Source: Candidatus Methanoperedens sp. | Lineage (GTDB): Archaea > Halobacteriota > Methanosarcinia > Methanosarcinales > Methanoperedenaceae | DNA length: 64,000 nucleotides | Assembly (NCBI GenBank): GCA_026552955.1 | Contig: JAPMTS010000014.1 | Span: forward strand, 1 to 64,000 | Direction: 5' to 3' | Part shown: piece by piece, positions 17,791 through 28,526 of the stretch | Layout: every line of letters begins with the position of its first letter | Numbering within the stretch: the stretch's first letter is position 1 | Translations under genes and position numbers: made by a program | The notes under the pieces: model-generated | The model's database searches: none | Told to the model about the DNA's origin: nothing | The model's input: the letters and a program-made list of their open reading frames with translations, nothing else

Positions 17791-18986
17791 CCCGCTTTTA
17801 CCATCGAACCTATTTTCTGTCCCAGGGCATAACATTTCTCCAGATCTTTCTCATCCGGCCTGAAATTTACTTCTATCGACTCTCCAGGCTCATATCCGCC
17901 CGATTTTAATTTCTCATTTACTGCTTTGACCGCCCCGCCAGCCCAGCCATAGGAACCAAAGGTCGCCCAGAGCTTGTTCTTTGGGTGAAGCCCCATAAGA
18001 TACGTCAAGAATCCCCCTACTGTTGGGAACATGCCATTATTCAAAGTAGGTGAGCCTATAAGAACCGCTTTTGACTCGAGAACTTCTTTGACTATTTCAC
18101 TCCAATCAGTCTTTCTCAGGTGAAATAGGGCTACCTCAACACCTGAGTCCGAAGCTCCTCTTAAGATCTCATCGGCCATCGTTTGGGTACTGTTCCACAT
18201 GGTATCATAAATTACAAGCACTTTCGGCTTTGACTCACCTTTTGCCCATTTCAGGTATGCTTCGATGATCTTTATGGGATTTGTCCAAATCATGCCATGA
18301 GAAGGAGCGATCATCTTAATCTCGATGCCAAGTTTCTGAACCTCCTCGATCTTTTTGAGGATTATTCCGCCAAAGGGCATGAGGATATTAGCATAATATT
18401 TCGCCGCCTCTTCCATCACGGTATCACAATCATACCCGGTGAGACTGCAAACATCCTCATCAAAACGGAATGAAGATGCAAGGTGCTGGCCGAAACCATC
18501 ATTTGAAAGAAGTATCTTGTCCTCTTTTATGTATGTGAACATATTGTCCGGCCAGTGAAGCATCGACGCATTCATGAAGAAAAGTGTCTTCTTGCCGATT
18601 TTCAATTCGTCCCCGGTTTTGACCGTCCTGAAATTCCATGTACCCCTAAAATGCCTGATCAGCCCTTCCTTTCCTTTTTCGGTACATAGTACCTGGGCAT
18701 TCGGAACAATTCTCATGATAGCAGGAAGAGAACCTGAATGGTCCATTTCACCATGGTTTGAAATCACATAATCGATTTTTTCAGGATCTATTATCTCCCT
18801 TATCCTGTTTAGCATCTCACCCGAAAAACCATGTTTTACGGTATCCACAAGTGCAATCTTTTCATCAACGATAAGATATGCGTTGTATGTCGCTCCCCTC
18901 AACGTGGTGTATCCATGAAAATCCCGAAGGTTCCAGTCCACAGCCCCCACCCAGTAAACTCCTGCTGCAAGTTCGATTTTTGTCAT
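17787..18986 (-). CDS. fprA: Flavodiiron protein, FprA (F420H2 oxidase) type
   Basis: This 399-residue protein has an N-terminal metallo-beta-lactamase-like diiron domain with SNHGEMDHSGSLP (the HxExDH iron ligands) near residue 80. A flavodoxin domain follows, with the FMN loop VIYDTMWNSTQTMA near residue 255 and GSYGWAGGAVKAV near residue 350. In methanogens FprA reduces O2 to water with F420H2. Presence of cofC supports F420 as donor. It is divergent from a multiheme cytochrome and close to rubredoxin, so an oxygen-detoxification group is likely. Confidence 0.94.
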   Translation of the reverse strand: MTKIELAAGVYWVGAVDWNLRDFHGYTTLRGATYNAYLIVDEKIALVDTVKHGFSGEMLNRIREIIDPEKIDYVISNHGEMDHSGSLPAIMRIVPNAQVLCTEKGKEGLIRHFRGTWNFRTVKTGDELKIGKKTLFFMNASMLHWPDNMFTYIKEDKILLSNDGFGQHLASSFRFDEDVCSLTGYDCDTVMEEAAKYYANILMPFGGIILKKIEEVQKLGIEIKMIAPSHGMIWTNPIKIIEAYLKWAKGESKPKVLVIYDTMWNSTQTMADEILRGASDSGVEVALFHLRKTDWSEIVKEVLESKAVLIGSPTLNNGMFPTVGGFLTYLMGLHPKNKLWATFGSYGWAGGAVKAVNEKLKSGGYEPGESIEVNFRPDEKDLEKCYALGQKIGSMVKAG

Positions 18987-19084
18987 TTATATTATCCTGC
19001 AAATCACAATGTTCCTATGATATCTCACCAATACCTATATACCTCATAGAAATAATAATTTTCGGTAGGATAGGAGGATTTGAA

Positions 19085-20455
19085 ATGTTCAAGTTGAAGA
19101 GCATTGCTCTAGGGATAATTGGATTATCTCTTTTACTGACGCTTCCAGGTATGTTTATCAATCAATCGGAGCCTGATGATTATTTGCAGCCGGAGGTATG
19201 TTCCGAATGTCACGCTGATATCTATGAACAATGGAACGGCTCCATGCATTCGAATTCGCATAAGGACCCGGTTTATGAAAAACTTTTTATAATGGCCAGC
19301 AGGGAAACGAATAGCTCATTTGATGCTTTTTGCTCAAAATGTCATATACCGATCGATTTCCTTACGGGAAACATACCTTCAGCGGATAACTATAAAGTAA
19401 GTGAGATATCAGAAAAGGGAATAAGCTGTGATTTCTGCCATACGGTTAATGCTACAAACGGCAACGGTGGTTTCATATCTTCACCCGGTAGTATAAAAAG
19501 AGGACCTCTGGAGGATTCGAATTATTCTACATTTCATGGAACCACGTATTCTGAACTTCATACAAAATCAGAGTTCTGTGGAATGTGCCATAATGTGAAC
19601 CATCCCTTCAATGGATTAATTCTTGAAAATACATATACGGAATGGAAAGAAGGAGAATATAATGAAACTACGACCTGCCAGGACTGCCACATGACTCCGG
19701 GTGTGACCGGGTACAAGGCAAATCCAGGCAGAGCATCACCAGGAGCGCCAATGAGGGATAATATATACACTCATTATTTCGTGGGAGGCAACTCAATGCT
19801 TCCAGGATTATTAGGTTCACCCAAGCATGAGCGGCTTGCAAAAGAACGATTGCAGGCGGCAGCCATGGTTGAGATCATAAGATTGGAAAGAACTAATGAT
19901 AACAAGACCATGAATCTTACGATAAAAGTCACAAATATCGGGGCTGGCCACAAGATCCCCACAGGCCTGACAGAAGCAAGACTAATATGGCTTGAAGTCG
20001 ATGCAAAAGATTTATCCGGTAAAACGATTTTCGGGTCAGGTCGGATCGATAAGGACGGATATATCGACCCTGGAGCAGTAAAATATCATACGATTTTCGG
20101 GGATTCAGATAATAAGCCCACTGAGAAAGTATGGATGGCGGAGAAAATACTTATGGATAACAGGATACCGCCAAAGGGATATTCAATAGAAAACTATTCT
20201 TTTGATATTCCCACTGATCTGAAAGGCCCGCTGAATGTTGATGTCAGGCTAAATTATGTCAGTGCTTCACAGGAACTTTCGGATTTGCTGTTCGGAAAAG
20301 GCGAAATCAAGCCACCAGTAGTAGAAATGGCATCGGTAAGTGCGAAAATAGAAGTTACGCCGTATGTTCCGATCAAGAAAACACCAGGGTTTACATCTGT
20401 CTTCTTATTGATGGCAATCCTTATCTTATATGCACGAATAAAAAGTATTAAATAA
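19085..20455 (+). CDS. Pentaheme c-type cytochrome with PGF-like C-terminal anchor
   Basis: The ATG at 19085 follows AGGAGG (19072-19077); the frame extends further upstream but without support. The protein has 456 residues. A signal helix covers about residues 5-22. Five CxxCH heme sites follow at about residues 39, 83, 115, 165 and 198 (CSECH, CSKCH, CDFCH, CGMCH, CQDCH). The fold resembles the cytochrome c554-like group. The last third is a beta-rich domain without hemes. The tail reads TPGFTSVFLLMAILILYARI and then a basic end, resembling a PGF-CTERM signal. It probably carries electrons outside the membrane, and rubredoxin follows 15 bases later. Confidence 0.9.
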   Translation: MFKLKSIALGIIGLSLLLTLPGMFINQSEPDDYLQPEVCSECHADIYEQWNGSMHSNSHKDPVYEKLFIMASRETNSSFDAFCSKCHIPIDFLTGNIPSADNYKVSEISEKGISCDFCHTVNATNGNGGFISSPGSIKRGPLEDSNYSTFHGTTYSELHTKSEFCGMCHNVNHPFNGLILENTYTEWKEGEYNETTTCQDCHMTPGVTGYKANPGRASPGAPMRDNIYTHYFVGGNSMLPGLLGSPKHERLAKERLQAAAMVEIIRLERTNDNKTMNLTIKVTNIGAGHKIPTGLTEARLIWLEVDAKDLSGKTIFGSGRIDKDGYIDPGAVKYHTIFGDSDNKPTEKVWMAEKILMDNRIPPKGYSIENYSFDIPTDLKGPLNVDVRLNYVSASQELSDLLFGKGEIKPPVVEMASVSAKIEVTPYVPIKKTPGFTSVFLLMAILILYARIKSIK

Positions 20456-20470
20456 ACAAGGGAGGAAACT

Positions 20471-20626
20471 ATGGATAAATACAGCTGTACAGTGTGCGGA
20501 TATGTTTACGATCCGGAAGTAGGAGATACCCCCAAGATCAAACCAGGGACTGCATTTGATGATTTGCCCGATGATTGGGTATGTCCCCAGTGCGGCGTTG
20601 GGAAGGAAATGTTTGAAAAAATGTAA
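20471..20626 (+). CDS. Rubredoxin
   Basis: This 51-residue protein has the two iron-binding knuckles CTVCGY (residues 6-11) and CPQCGV (38-43), plus the conserved DPEVGD and [16 protein letters not shown] lies six bases before the ATG. It is a cytoplasmic one-electron carrier with a mononuclear Fe(Cys)4 site. In other anaerobes rubredoxin passes electrons to flavodiiron proteins and peroxide reductases, which fits the flavodiiron gene 1.5 kb away. It starts 15 bases after the cytochrome gene, so they probably share a transcript. Confidence 0.96.
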   Translation: MDKYSCTVCGYVYDPEVGDTPKIKPGTAFDDLPDDWVCPQCGVGKEMFEKM

Positions 20627-20704
20627 ATGTTATTTAAAATATATATTTTTTTATTACTAATATCGATTTAAATCTTTAATACGGATGAAGAATCAATTAA
20701 CATA

Positions 20705-21412
20705 ATGAATTCTGTTCCAGACGATAAGGAATTGCCCCTTGGGGAACATATTTTGGAACTGCGGTCAAGAATGCTGGTAGTGGCGATTCCAATTATTCTA
20801 ATTACAGCTATTGTTTTCATTTATTCAGGTGAGCTCTTGAAAATGATCTGGAATAATGCCATCCCTTTGCCCATGACCATATACTCTCCAATGGAACTGA
20901 TGCTGACACGGTTTAAAATCTCTTTAGTCACCGCACTTTTTATAGGGATACCACTCCTTATTTATGAAGTATTTATGTTCATAGGAAAAGGACTTTATCC
21001 ACATGAAAAAATGTTTTTCATCAAAGTCGTGCCATTATCATTTTTATTATTCACATCCGGGGCGTTCCTGGCTTATTTTCTGGTATTACCCATTATATTT
21101 AATTACACGATATTTTACTCAACTAATGTTGCAGATCCGCAGGTCTCAGTAAAAAGAACAATAGACACCATAATTACACTTGCACTAGGTTTTGGACTTG
21201 TGTTCCAGTTTCCTTTACTCCTGATATCTGCGATCAAGATGGGTATTTTGAAACCCGGGTTCATTGAGGGAAAACGTAAATTCGTGTATGGGGCACTTCT
21301 TGCATTTGCATTTTTCATTACTCCCGATCCAACCGCAATTTCAGAATTGATAGTAGCGGTCGTTCTCCTGGTATTGTTTGAATCCAGCCTGGTAATTGCC
21401 AGGTATTTTTGA
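20705..21412 (+). CDS. tatC: Sec-independent protein translocase TatC
   Basis: This 235-residue protein has six membrane segments. The N-terminal cytoplasmic motif LPLGEHILELRSRML matches the TatC signal-peptide-binding region, and FLAYFLVLPIIFNY and FAFFITPDPTAISEL are later conserved blocks. TatC recognises twin-arginine signals and exports folded proteins. No tatA is in the window. No ribosome-binding site is evident, so the message may be leaderless. Confidence 0.95.
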   Translation: MNSVPDDKELPLGEHILELRSRMLVVAIPIILITAIVFIYSGELLKMIWNNAIPLPMTIYSPMELMLTRFKISLVTALFIGIPLLIYEVFMFIGKGLYPHEKMFFIKVVPLSFLLFTSGAFLAYFLVLPIIFNYTIFYSTNVADPQVSVKRTIDTIITLALGFGLVFQFPLLLISAIKMGILKPGFIEGKRKFVYGALLAFAFFITPDPTAISELIVAVVLLVLFESSLVIARYF

Positions 21413-21462
21413 TCCGTTTTCACGCAAACCTTTATCTTCCTGCGCCCTGAAATCAGCATGTA

Positions 21463-22722
21463 ATGATACTTAGATCCATTTCCGGACTTACAAATACTGA
21501 GATTGAAAATCTGCTAAAGCGCAGGAGTGAGTTGCTGGAGGTAATGCCTGCCGTAACAACCATTCTCAATGATATAAGAGATAACGGTGACCCGGCCCTA
21601 TTGAAATACACAGCGCAGTTTGATAAAGCAACATTTGAAGAGATCGAAGTCTCCCATAAGGAAATACATGAGGCTGTGTATTCCCTTGATAAAAAGATCC
21701 TGGCACATTTGAAAAAGGCCTCTTCCAATATCCGTTCATTCCATGAGGCCCAGGTCACAAAGGACTGGATAAAGGAGTTTTCCCCGGGCATCAGGTTGGG
21801 ACAGCGTATTTCACCCCTTGAATCAGTGGGTGTCTATGTCCCGGGCGGCAGGGCGACGTATCCCAGTACTGCCCTTATGACGATCATACCGGCAAAAGTT
21901 GCAGGTGTCAGGCAGGTCATCATGTGCACTCCGCCGAATCCTGATGGTAAAGTAAACCCATTGACACTGGCAGCGGCCCATATCGCGGGCGTTGACCGTA
22001 TTTTTCGTGTGGGAGGCGTCCAGGGAATAGCTGCTATGGCTTATGGGACAAAGACCATTCCAAAAGTGGATAAGATCGTAGGCCCTGGAAATGTATATGT
22101 CACGGCCGCCAAAATGGCATGTGGAACAGCTATTGATTTTCCAGCAGGCCCAAGTGAAGTGCTGATAATAGCGGATGAATCGGCAAGAGCGGATTTTATC
22201 GCCTCCGATATGATAGCCCAGGCAGAGCACGATCCGAATGCTGTTTCTGTGCTTGTAACCACATCATCCGACCTTCCGGGACGTGTAAAGCAAGAGATAG
22301 AGCTCCAGATCAAAAATGTTGTGCGGGGAGAAATCATTAATAAATCGCTTGAGAATGCAGCTATACTCACCGGAACACTTGATGAATGTATTGATTTTTC
22401 AAACAAATTTGCTCCGGAACACCTTGAAATCATGATCCGTGAGGATATCCTGGGCAGGATCAAGCATGCAGGTTCGATATTTATCGGCCCTTATGCTCCC
22501 GTATCTGCGGGGGATTATGCTTCAGGCACAAACCATGTGCTTCCAACAGCCGGATATGCAGGAATGTTCTCAGGCTTAAATATTGATCATTTCATAACAA
22601 AATCAAGCGTGCAGATAATAGAAAAGAAAGCGCTAATGGAAATAAGTGAAACAATTATTGGGCTTGCCGAAGCCGAAGGGTTCCTCGCCCATGCAAATGC
22701 TGTGAAGATAAGGAAGATATAA
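21463..22722 (+). CDS. hisD: Histidinol dehydrogenase
   Basis: This 419-residue enzyme catalyses the last two oxidations of histidine synthesis, from L-histidinol to L-histidine, using NAD and zinc. Typical blocks are [46 protein letters not shown] and FAPEHLEI (a conserved Glu-His pair). The length is normal for the family. It is not linked to other his genes here. The short leader (no ribosome-binding site) suggests leaderless translation. Confidence 0.97.
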   Translation: MILRSISGLTNTEIENLLKRRSELLEVMPAVTTILNDIRDNGDPALLKYTAQFDKATFEEIEVSHKEIHEAVYSLDKKILAHLKKASSNIRSFHEAQVTKDWIKEFSPGIRLGQRISPLESVGVYVPGGRATYPSTALMTIIPAKVAGVRQVIMCTPPNPDGKVNPLTLAAAHIAGVDRIFRVGGVQGIAAMAYGTKTIPKVDKIVGPGNVYVTAAKMACGTAIDFPAGPSEVLIIADESARADFIASDMIAQAEHDPNAVSVLVTTSSDLPGRVKQEIELQIKNVVRGEIINKSLENAAILTGTLDECIDFSNKFAPEHLEIMIREDILGRIKHAGSIFIGPYAPVSAGDYASGTNHVLPTAGYAGMFSGLNIDHFITKSSVQIIEKKALMEISETIIGLAEAEGFLAHANAVKIRKI

Positions 22723-22748
22723 CGTTAACTGGATTCCTTTTATTTCAA

Positions 22749-24698
22749 TTGGCACAACCTGAAGGGATAGAACTGTCATTTAAACTCACATCAGTATTCG
22801 AACCAAAAGGCGACCAGGTTAAAGCGATCGAAAAACTGACTTTTGGTCTCAAACAGGGTATGAAGCACCAGACCTTGCTGGGCGTCACAGGTTCCGGGAA
22901 AACTTTCACGATCGCCAACGTTATCCGGAATGTCGAACGCCCGACGCTTGTAATTTCCCACAACAAGACCCTTGCGGCTCAGCTTTATTCCGAATTCAAG
23001 GCGTTTTTTCCCGAAAATGCTGTTGAATATTTTGTGAGCTATTACGATTACTATCAGCCTGAAGCTTATATCCCGCAGACTGATACCTATATAGAAAAAG
23101 ACGCATCCATAAACGAGGAGATAAACAGGATGCGGCTCTCTGCCACAAGGTCACTTTTCGAGCGCCAGGATGTTATCGTGGTGGCAAGCGTTTCCTGTAT
23201 TTACGGTATCGGGTCACCGCAGGAATGGCATGATATGTCCATTCTTTTCAGGAAGGGGGATGAATCGCCTCGAAAAAAAATACTTTCAAGGCTTGTGGAT
23301 ATGCAGTATGAGCGAAATGATCTTGATTTTAGTACAGGAAAATTCCGGGCGCGGGGTGATACGATAGAAGTATTTCCTTCCTATGCATCAACAGGGGTCA
23401 GGATAGAGCTTTTCGGCGATGAGATTGAACGAATTTCGGAATTTGATCCCCTGACAGGGAAAACGCTTCTTGAAAAAGATGCCCTGGTCATCTATCCGGC
23501 AAAGCATTTCGTTATGCCGCAGGAGAAGATAGACCTGGCTATCGAATCAATAGAAGATGAACTCAAAGAAAGATTACAGGAACTGAAGAGAACAGGAAAG
23601 ATACTGGAAGCAGCCCGCCTGGAGCAGCGCACAAGATTTGATATCGAGATGATGCATGAGATCGGATACTGCCAGGGGATCGAAAACTACAGCCGCCATA
23701 TGGACGGGCGAAGAGCCGGTGAGCCGGCATATACGCTGATAGATTATTTCCCCAGGGATTTTCTTATCGTTATCGATGAATCGCATGTTACTATTCCACA
23801 GATCCGCGGCATGCACGCAGGAGATCATGCAAGAAAGGAATCTCTTGTTGATTATGGGTTCAGGATGCCATCTGCATACGATAACCGTCCGCTCACCTTT
23901 GATGAATTCAGTGAACGTGTAAACCAGATCTTATATATTTCTGCGACCCCGGCAGATTATGAGATCACAAGGAGTGCACAGGTCGTTGAACAGATAATCC
24001 GCCCCACAGGGCTTGTTGATCCTGAGATCGTAATAAAACCAATAACTGGACAGATCGATGACCTGATCGGTGAAATCCATGCAAAAACAGCTAAAAAATT
24101 CAGGGTCCTTGTCACAACACTTACAAAACGAATGGCTGAAGACCTGACAGAATATCTTCTTGGTGTGGGGATCAAGGCAAGGTACATGCATTCTGAGATC
24201 GAGACACTTGAACGCATAGAGATTATCAGGAGCTTACGCCTTGGTGAATTCGATGTGCTCGTAGGTATCAATCTCCTCCGGGAAGGTCTTGACCTGCCCG
24301 AAGTTGCCCTTGTTGCCATACTTGACGCTGACAAGGAGGGTTTCCTGCGTTCTGACCGCTCGCTTTTGCAGACGATAGGAAGGACATCAAGGAATATCGA
24401 GGGAAGAGTGGTTATGTATGCGGACAGGATGACAGGTTCGATGAAAAGGGCTATAGATGAGACGAACCGGCGCCGTGAGAAGCAGATAGAATATAATAAG
24501 GAGCATAACATCACGCCTCAGACCATACGAAAAGCTGTTGAGCCGCGTGCGATCACCGAAGAAGCACCGCCAAGAGAGGAGATTTTCAATTATATTGTGG
24601 AGATGGAGGCACAGATGCACCGGGCTGCGAAGAACCAGGAGTTTGAGAAGGCAGCAAAGATAAGGGATCGAATAGCGGCGTTAAGGAAAGAGATATGA
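22749..24698 (+). CDS. uvrB: UvrABC system protein B
   Basis: This 649-residue nucleotide-excision repair helicase starts with TTG. Walker A is GVTGSGKTF near residue 40. The beta-hairpin region ([16 protein letters not shown]) inserts at DNA damage. Later helicase motifs are [31 protein letters not shown] and [13 protein letters not shown]-terminal UVR motif ([19 protein letters not shown]) binds UvrC. UvrABC in archaea was acquired from bacteria and is common in Methanosarcinales. uvrA and uvrC are not in this window. Confidence 0.97.
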   Translation: MAQPEGIELSFKLTSVFEPKGDQVKAIEKLTFGLKQGMKHQTLLGVTGSGKTFTIANVIRNVERPTLVISHNKTLAAQLYSEFKAFFPENAVEYFVSYYDYYQPEAYIPQTDTYIEKDASINEEINRMRLSATRSLFERQDVIVVASVSCIYGIGSPQEWHDMSILFRKGDESPRKKILSRLVDMQYERNDLDFSTGKFRARGDTIEVFPSYASTGVRIELFGDEIERISEFDPLTGKTLLEKDALVIYPAKHFVMPQEKIDLAIESIEDELKERLQELKRTGKILEAARLEQRTRFDIEMMHEIGYCQGIENYSRHMDGRRAGEPAYTLIDYFPRDFLIVIDESHVTIPQIRGMHAGDHARKESLVDYGFRMPSAYDNRPLTFDEFSERVNQILYISATPADYEITRSAQVVEQIIRPTGLVDPEIVIKPITGQIDDLIGEIHAKTAKKFRVLVTTLTKRMAEDLTEYLLGVGIKARYMHSEIETLERIEIIRSLRLGEFDVLVGINLLREGLDLPEVALVAILDADKEGFLRSDRSLLQTIGRTSRNIEGRVVMYADRMTGSMKRAIDETNRRREKQIEYNKEHNITPQTIRKAVEPRAITEEAPPREEIFNYIVEMEAQMHRAAKNQEFEKAAKIRDRIAALRKEI

Positions 24699-24713
24699 GT
24701 TCTTTCTGATATC

Positions 24714-25298
24714 TTAACCCGAAATCCACATTACAATTGCCGGTGTAATAAAGGTCTCGATCATTGCAGATATGAACAGGAGAGGCATGATCAGCCTCAT
24801 ATATATCCGCAAACTCCCGGCCAATTCGGACCTCATATCTTTCCTTTCACCTCTCAGCGAGAGATACATGAAATAGCCCAGGCGAAGCCCAAAGCCTGCG
24901 CTGATAAGTATCATGGGAATTTCTATAATGCCGTGTGGTATAAGTGCAGCTAGTACAAAAATTACACCCTGTTGCTTTGAAACCTCATTCGCGATCAAAC
25001 CCAATATTATTCCGTTCCCTCCCACAAAAATGATCGGGACGATCCCAAATCCTGTGCCAAGCACGATCGCAAACAGGCTTTTGACAGCGTTGTTCAGGAA
25101 AATGACCAGCATTATCGATAGAGGGGAAAGAGTCTTCATCCATCCAAAAGAGTTCTTGAACATCTCAAGGTAATTTTCCTGCAATCCGAGATCCTTTAAA
25201 GATACAAACAATCCTGCAATTACCGAAATAATGAATATGCCGGAAATTATACCAATATATTTCCATGAAGATCTAATATATTCAATGTTATTTTGCAT
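24714..25298 (-). CDS. SpoIIM-like (DUF95) membrane protein
   Basis: This 194-residue protein has five or six membrane segments. IFLNNAVKSLFAIVLGTGFG and ALIPHGIIEIPMILISAGFGL match the core of the stage II sporulation protein M-like family, with the conserved HGIxEIP motif. Archaeal members are widespread and uncharacterised. It begins one base after the stop of the DUF63 gene and is surely co-transcribed with it. Confidence 0.87.
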   Translation of the reverse strand: MQNNIEYIRSSWKYIGIISGIFIISVIAGLFVSLKDLGLQENYLEMFKNSFGWMKTLSPLSIMLVIFLNNAVKSLFAIVLGTGFGIVPIIFVGGNGIILGLIANEVSKQQGVIFVLAALIPHGIIEIPMILISAGFGLRLGYFMYLSLRGERKDMRSELAGSLRIYMRLIMPLLFISAMIETFITPAIVMWISG

Positions 25299-25299
25299 T

Positions 25300-26160
25300 T
25301 TATACTCCCATCAGGATCCTGAGTGTATTTCGAACAGCAGGTGAAAGCCCGAGCACCATTATCGCAAGTTTCATAATTCCGATAAGCTTCTTTTCTTTTT
25401 CATCTTCTAATTTGTTATCAAGTATATATAAGACTGGTATGAATACCAGCAATTTTAGTGGAAACATGACAAGAGATGGATGATCAGTAAAATTTCCTGC
25501 AAGATCGATAAAAAATGTAGGAGCTACATGCTTTTCATAATAATTGAGCCAATCCATTCCGATAAATGTGGAAGAAGCATCCAGGAGATGAGTAAAAAGG
25601 ATGGATATATTAACCCTGTCCGTGAGAAGCGCGAAATTAAGTTGGCGGGATATGAAATAAACAATACCAGTGGATACTATGCCTAAGGTCAGTATAACAG
25701 CTGCAGGAAATACATTCTCAACAGTGCCATACACCAGCAGCGCGCAGATATTCAAGAATGCCCATGCTGTTCCGGCATATCCGAAAAACGTATGATAGTC
25801 CCTGATCTTTCTTTTTCGCTCAAGGTTAATCGCGATAGCAAGTATGCTCATCGTAACTGCGAACATGAAAAAATAGATTATGGGTGTCACGAAGAGATAC
25901 TTTAACGGGGGAGTGAATACTCTTAAATCTTCCAGAACACGAAGAGATGAACCGGCAATGATATACGGCGTGACAGAAATCATGAACTTTACATCTATCT
26001 TCACGTTGAGTTTCTCCAATAACTTTAAGACTCCAAAAAGGCTTATACCAAGCACGATTGCATAAGTGAGCGTATCAACAGGATTATAAGATGTGTCGTT
26101 GATTATACCGCTTAAGTAATACTTATCTATATAATGCCAGACGCTATCTATTATACTCAT
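25300..26160 (-). CDS. DUF63 family archaeal membrane protein
   Basis: This 286-residue protein has about eight membrane segments. The order YTIVLG-like first segments, [18 protein letters not shown] and [24 protein letters not shown] are typical of the DUF63 family, which is confined to Euryarchaeota and has no known function. HLLDASSTF holds conserved His/Asp residues within the membrane, suggesting an enzyme or transporter active on lipid-like substrates. The start lies 11 bases from the divergent egsA start, so the two promoters overlap the opposite coding regions. Confidence 0.85.
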   Translation of the reverse strand: MSIIDSVWHYIDKYYLSGIINDTSYNPVDTLTYAIVLGISLFGVLKLLEKLNVKIDVKFMISVTPYIIAGSSLRVLEDLRVFTPPLKYLFVTPIIYFFMFAVTMSILAIAINLERKRKIRDYHTFFGYAGTAWAFLNICALLVYGTVENVFPAAVILTLGIVSTGIVYFISRQLNFALLTDRVNISILFTHLLDASSTFIGMDWLNYYEKHVAPTFFIDLAGNFTDHPSLVMFPLKLLVFIPVLYILDNKLEDEKEKKLIGIMKLAIMVLGLSPAVRNTLRILMGV

Positions 26161-26171
26161 ATTGTAACCTT

Positions 26172-27239
26172 ATGAAAGAGACAAACCAAAACTATAAGAA
26201 CAAATGGATGCAACTGCCCAGGAACGTTGTAGTAGGTCATGGTGTGATCAACGACACAGGTAAGGTTTGTAAAGACCTTAAACTTAATGGGAGTGCGTTG
26301 ATAGTGGCAGGAGCCACAACGCTTAAGATGGCGGGAAAAACGGTAATTGTCTCACTTGAAGATTCAGGCTTTAATGTTAATACGGCTATAGTTGAAAAAC
26401 CCACAATCGACACAGTTAAAAAAGTAGAAAGTCTTGCCAGCGAGGCAAAAGCTTCGTTCCTGCTTGGGGTTGGTGGCGGGAAATCCATTGACATAGCCAA
26501 GCTTGCTTCCATGCATCTTGACATCCCTTTTATAAGTGTCCCGACGGCGGCATCTCATGATGGTATTGTTTCATCAAGAGCGTCAATTATCAGGGATAAT
26601 CGGACTGCATCCGAATCGGCGCATACCCCTCTTGGAGTAGTTGCCGATACAACCATTATAGCTGCAGCACCTTACCGCTTGCTTGCAGCAGGATGCGCAG
26701 ACATCATATCCAATTATACTGCGGTGCGGGATTGGGAACTCGCCCACAGGCTTCGCGATGAACCTTTCAGCGAATATGCATCCATAATATCAAAGCTCAC
26801 CGCAAAAATACTCATCGACTCGGCCGAGCTGATAAAACCCGGTCTTGAAGAGTCGGCATGGACAGTGATGAAAGCTCTTGTTGCAAGCGGCGTTGCCATG
26901 AGTATAGCTGGTTCTTCGCGTCCTGCAAGCGGTTCCGAGCATAAATTCAGCCATGCGCTTGATGAAATTGCCCCGAATCCGGCGCTGCATGGGGAACAGT
27001 GCGGCGTAGGGACTATTATGATGATGTACCTTCATGGCGGGAACTGGCAGGAGATCAGGTCAGCCTTAAAGTTGATCGGAGCACCCACAAATGCATCCGA
27101 CCTCGGGATAGAGGAAGAGTATATTATAAAAGCACTCCTTCATGCCCATAAGATTCGCCCTGAGAGATACACTATACTTGGTACAGGATTAACACGTGAA
27201 GCGGCAGAAAAGACCGCGAAAATTACAAAAGTAATATAG
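26172..27239 (+). CDS. egsA: sn-glycerol-1-phosphate dehydrogenase
   Basis: This 355-residue enzyme reduces dihydroxyacetone phosphate to sn-glycerol-1-phosphate, the archaeal lipid backbone, with NAD(P)H. The nucleotide loop [14 protein letters not shown] lies near residue 97. [17 protein letters not shown] carries the first metal-site region. The zinc histidines lie in [14 protein letters not shown] and near [20 protein letters not shown]. The gene is a strong marker that the DNA is archaeal. It is divergent from the DUF63 gene across only 11 bases. Confidence 0.96.
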   Translation: MKETNQNYKNKWMQLPRNVVVGHGVINDTGKVCKDLKLNGSALIVAGATTLKMAGKTVIVSLEDSGFNVNTAIVEKPTIDTVKKVESLASEAKASFLLGVGGGKSIDIAKLASMHLDIPFISVPTAASHDGIVSSRASIIRDNRTASESAHTPLGVVADTTIIAAAPYRLLAAGCADIISNYTAVRDWELAHRLRDEPFSEYASIISKLTAKILIDSAELIKPGLEESAWTVMKALVASGVAMSIAGSSRPASGSEHKFSHALDEIAPNPALHGEQCGVGTIMMMYLHGGNWQEIRSALKLIGAPTNASDLGIEEEYIIKALLHAHKIRPERYTILGTGLTREAAEKTAKITKVI

Positions 27240-27284
27240 CGATAATATAATCATAACTATTAATATAAAATTAGGTGAAATTAT

Positions 27285-27734
27285 ATGGAAGAATCTGATA
27301 CAATAATAACGTTGATAGGAACAAGACTGGCAAAAGTAGGAAATGAATTTATTTTTAAAAATGCAGCAAAAGAATGCCAGCCGTGTAAATTCAATAAAAC
27401 TTGCCTGAGCCTTAATCCCGGAAGCAGGTATAAGATAGTGAATCTTCGCAACTCTGCAAAGCTTGAGTGTTTTGTGCATGATTCCGGTGTTTTAGCAGTA
27501 GAAGTTATAGAGACTCCTATCAGGATAGCTGTCGAATCAAGGAAAGCAATAAATGGTTCAAAAATAGTTTATGAACCGCCGCCTTGCAACAACCAGGATT
27601 GCGAAAATTATCAGATTTGCCGGCCTTCGGGTCTTCGTGCAGGTGACAAATTCAGTATTGTAGAGGTCATAGGCGAAATATCCGAACCATGCAGGAAAGG
27701 TTTTGCAATGAAAATCGTAGATGTTAAAAGGTAA
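27285..27734 (+). CDS. UPF0179 family zinc-binding-like protein
   Basis: This 149-residue archaeal protein of unknown function belongs to UPF0179. Two cysteine clusters stand out: ECQPCKFNKTC (about residues 31-42) and CNNQDCENYQICRPSG (about 105-120). Together they could bind a zinc or Fe-S cluster. The region between forms a beta-rich domain. It lies 45 bases after egsA on the same strand. Confidence 0.85.
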   Translation: MEESDTIITLIGTRLAKVGNEFIFKNAAKECQPCKFNKTCLSLNPGSRYKIVNLRNSAKLECFVHDSGVLAVEVIETPIRIAVESRKAINGSKIVYEPPPCNNQDCENYQICRPSGLRAGDKFSIVEVIGEISEPCRKGFAMKIVDVKR

Positions 27735-27821
27735 CTTGAAAATGCGGACTTCGAAGCCCATATAAAAGCAAAATATTGTTTGGCAAATTATATAACAAAG
27801 TGATTCCTATAAACACTAGAA

Positions 27822-28463
27822 ATGATTAAGAAATGCCACAATCACGGGTTTTTTAGAAGCGACACATGCGCATGCGGTGAGGCGGGAACGCTCATGCTTA
27901 ACGACGAACAGACAGAAAGGCTCGGGCGTTTCATCTCAGGAGCACTTCGGCATTTTCCGGATGACTTAGGACTTGCCATGAACCAGCACGGCTGGGTGGG
28001 TGTTGATGTGCTTGTGGATGCCATGATGACCCGGTATAAATGGTCAAACAAGGAAAAGCTCTATTCGATCATTGAGTCCGACGAGAAAGGCAGGTATGAA
28101 ATAAAAGGGACAAAGATCAGGGCGCGATATGGTCATTCTGTGGATGTTGATCTTGATTATGATGAAAATACCCTTCCGGAACTGTTTTATGGGGCGAGCA
28201 GGGAAGAAGTGGATATCCTGCTTGAGAAAGGGATAAGGCCCATGAAGCAGAGGTACGTTCATCTTAGCACATCAGCGCAAAAAGCAAAAGAAGTGGCAAA
28301 AATCCATACGGAAGACCCGGTCTTGCTTTCTGTAAATGCCCAACTGGCACAGGATGAAGGTGTTGCTATGCTTTCTGCCACTGAAAATATTGTACTTGCA
28401 GAGGAGATCCCGCCTGAGTACCTGAGTGTGGTGCAGGAATTACCTCCGGATGCCGCAGATTAA
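27822..28463 (+). CDS. kptA: RNA 2'-phosphotransferase (Tpt1/KptA)
   Basis: This 213-residue enzyme transfers a 2'-phosphate from RNA to NAD+, giving ADP-ribose 1'',2''-cyclic phosphate. The N-terminal cysteines (KKCHNHGFFRSDTCACG) resemble a small zinc knuckle. The core begins RLGRFISGALRHFP and NQHGWVGVDVLV. YGHSVDVDL contains the catalytic RxxHS-like element, and YVHLSTSAQKAKEVA holds the NAD-binding His. In organisms with 5'-OH ligation the enzyme repairs RNA ends. A possible substrate type, an intron-containing tRNA, is in this window at 55525. Confidence 0.94.
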   Translation: MIKKCHNHGFFRSDTCACGEAGTLMLNDEQTERLGRFISGALRHFPDDLGLAMNQHGWVGVDVLVDAMMTRYKWSNKEKLYSIIESDEKGRYEIKGTKIRARYGHSVDVDLDYDENTLPELFYGASREEVDILLEKGIRPMKQRYVHLSTSAQKAKEVAKIHTEDPVLLSVNAQLAQDEGVAMLSATENIVLAEEIPPEYLSVVQELPPDAAD

Positions 28464-28526
28464 CGTTTTTCAATAGAAATGCAAAATAAAAGATCCACTG
28501 AATTCTAATTTTAATACAAAATCAGG

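Noticed and set aside
18878-19084. N-terminal extension of the pentaheme cytochrome frame
   Set aside because: It would overlap the divergent fprA gene and lacks a start signal; ATG 19085 has AGGAGG and a signal peptide follows.
22041-24514. Several long frames opposite hisD and uvrB
   Set aside because: They mirror conserved genes and show low-complexity Ser/Arg composition.
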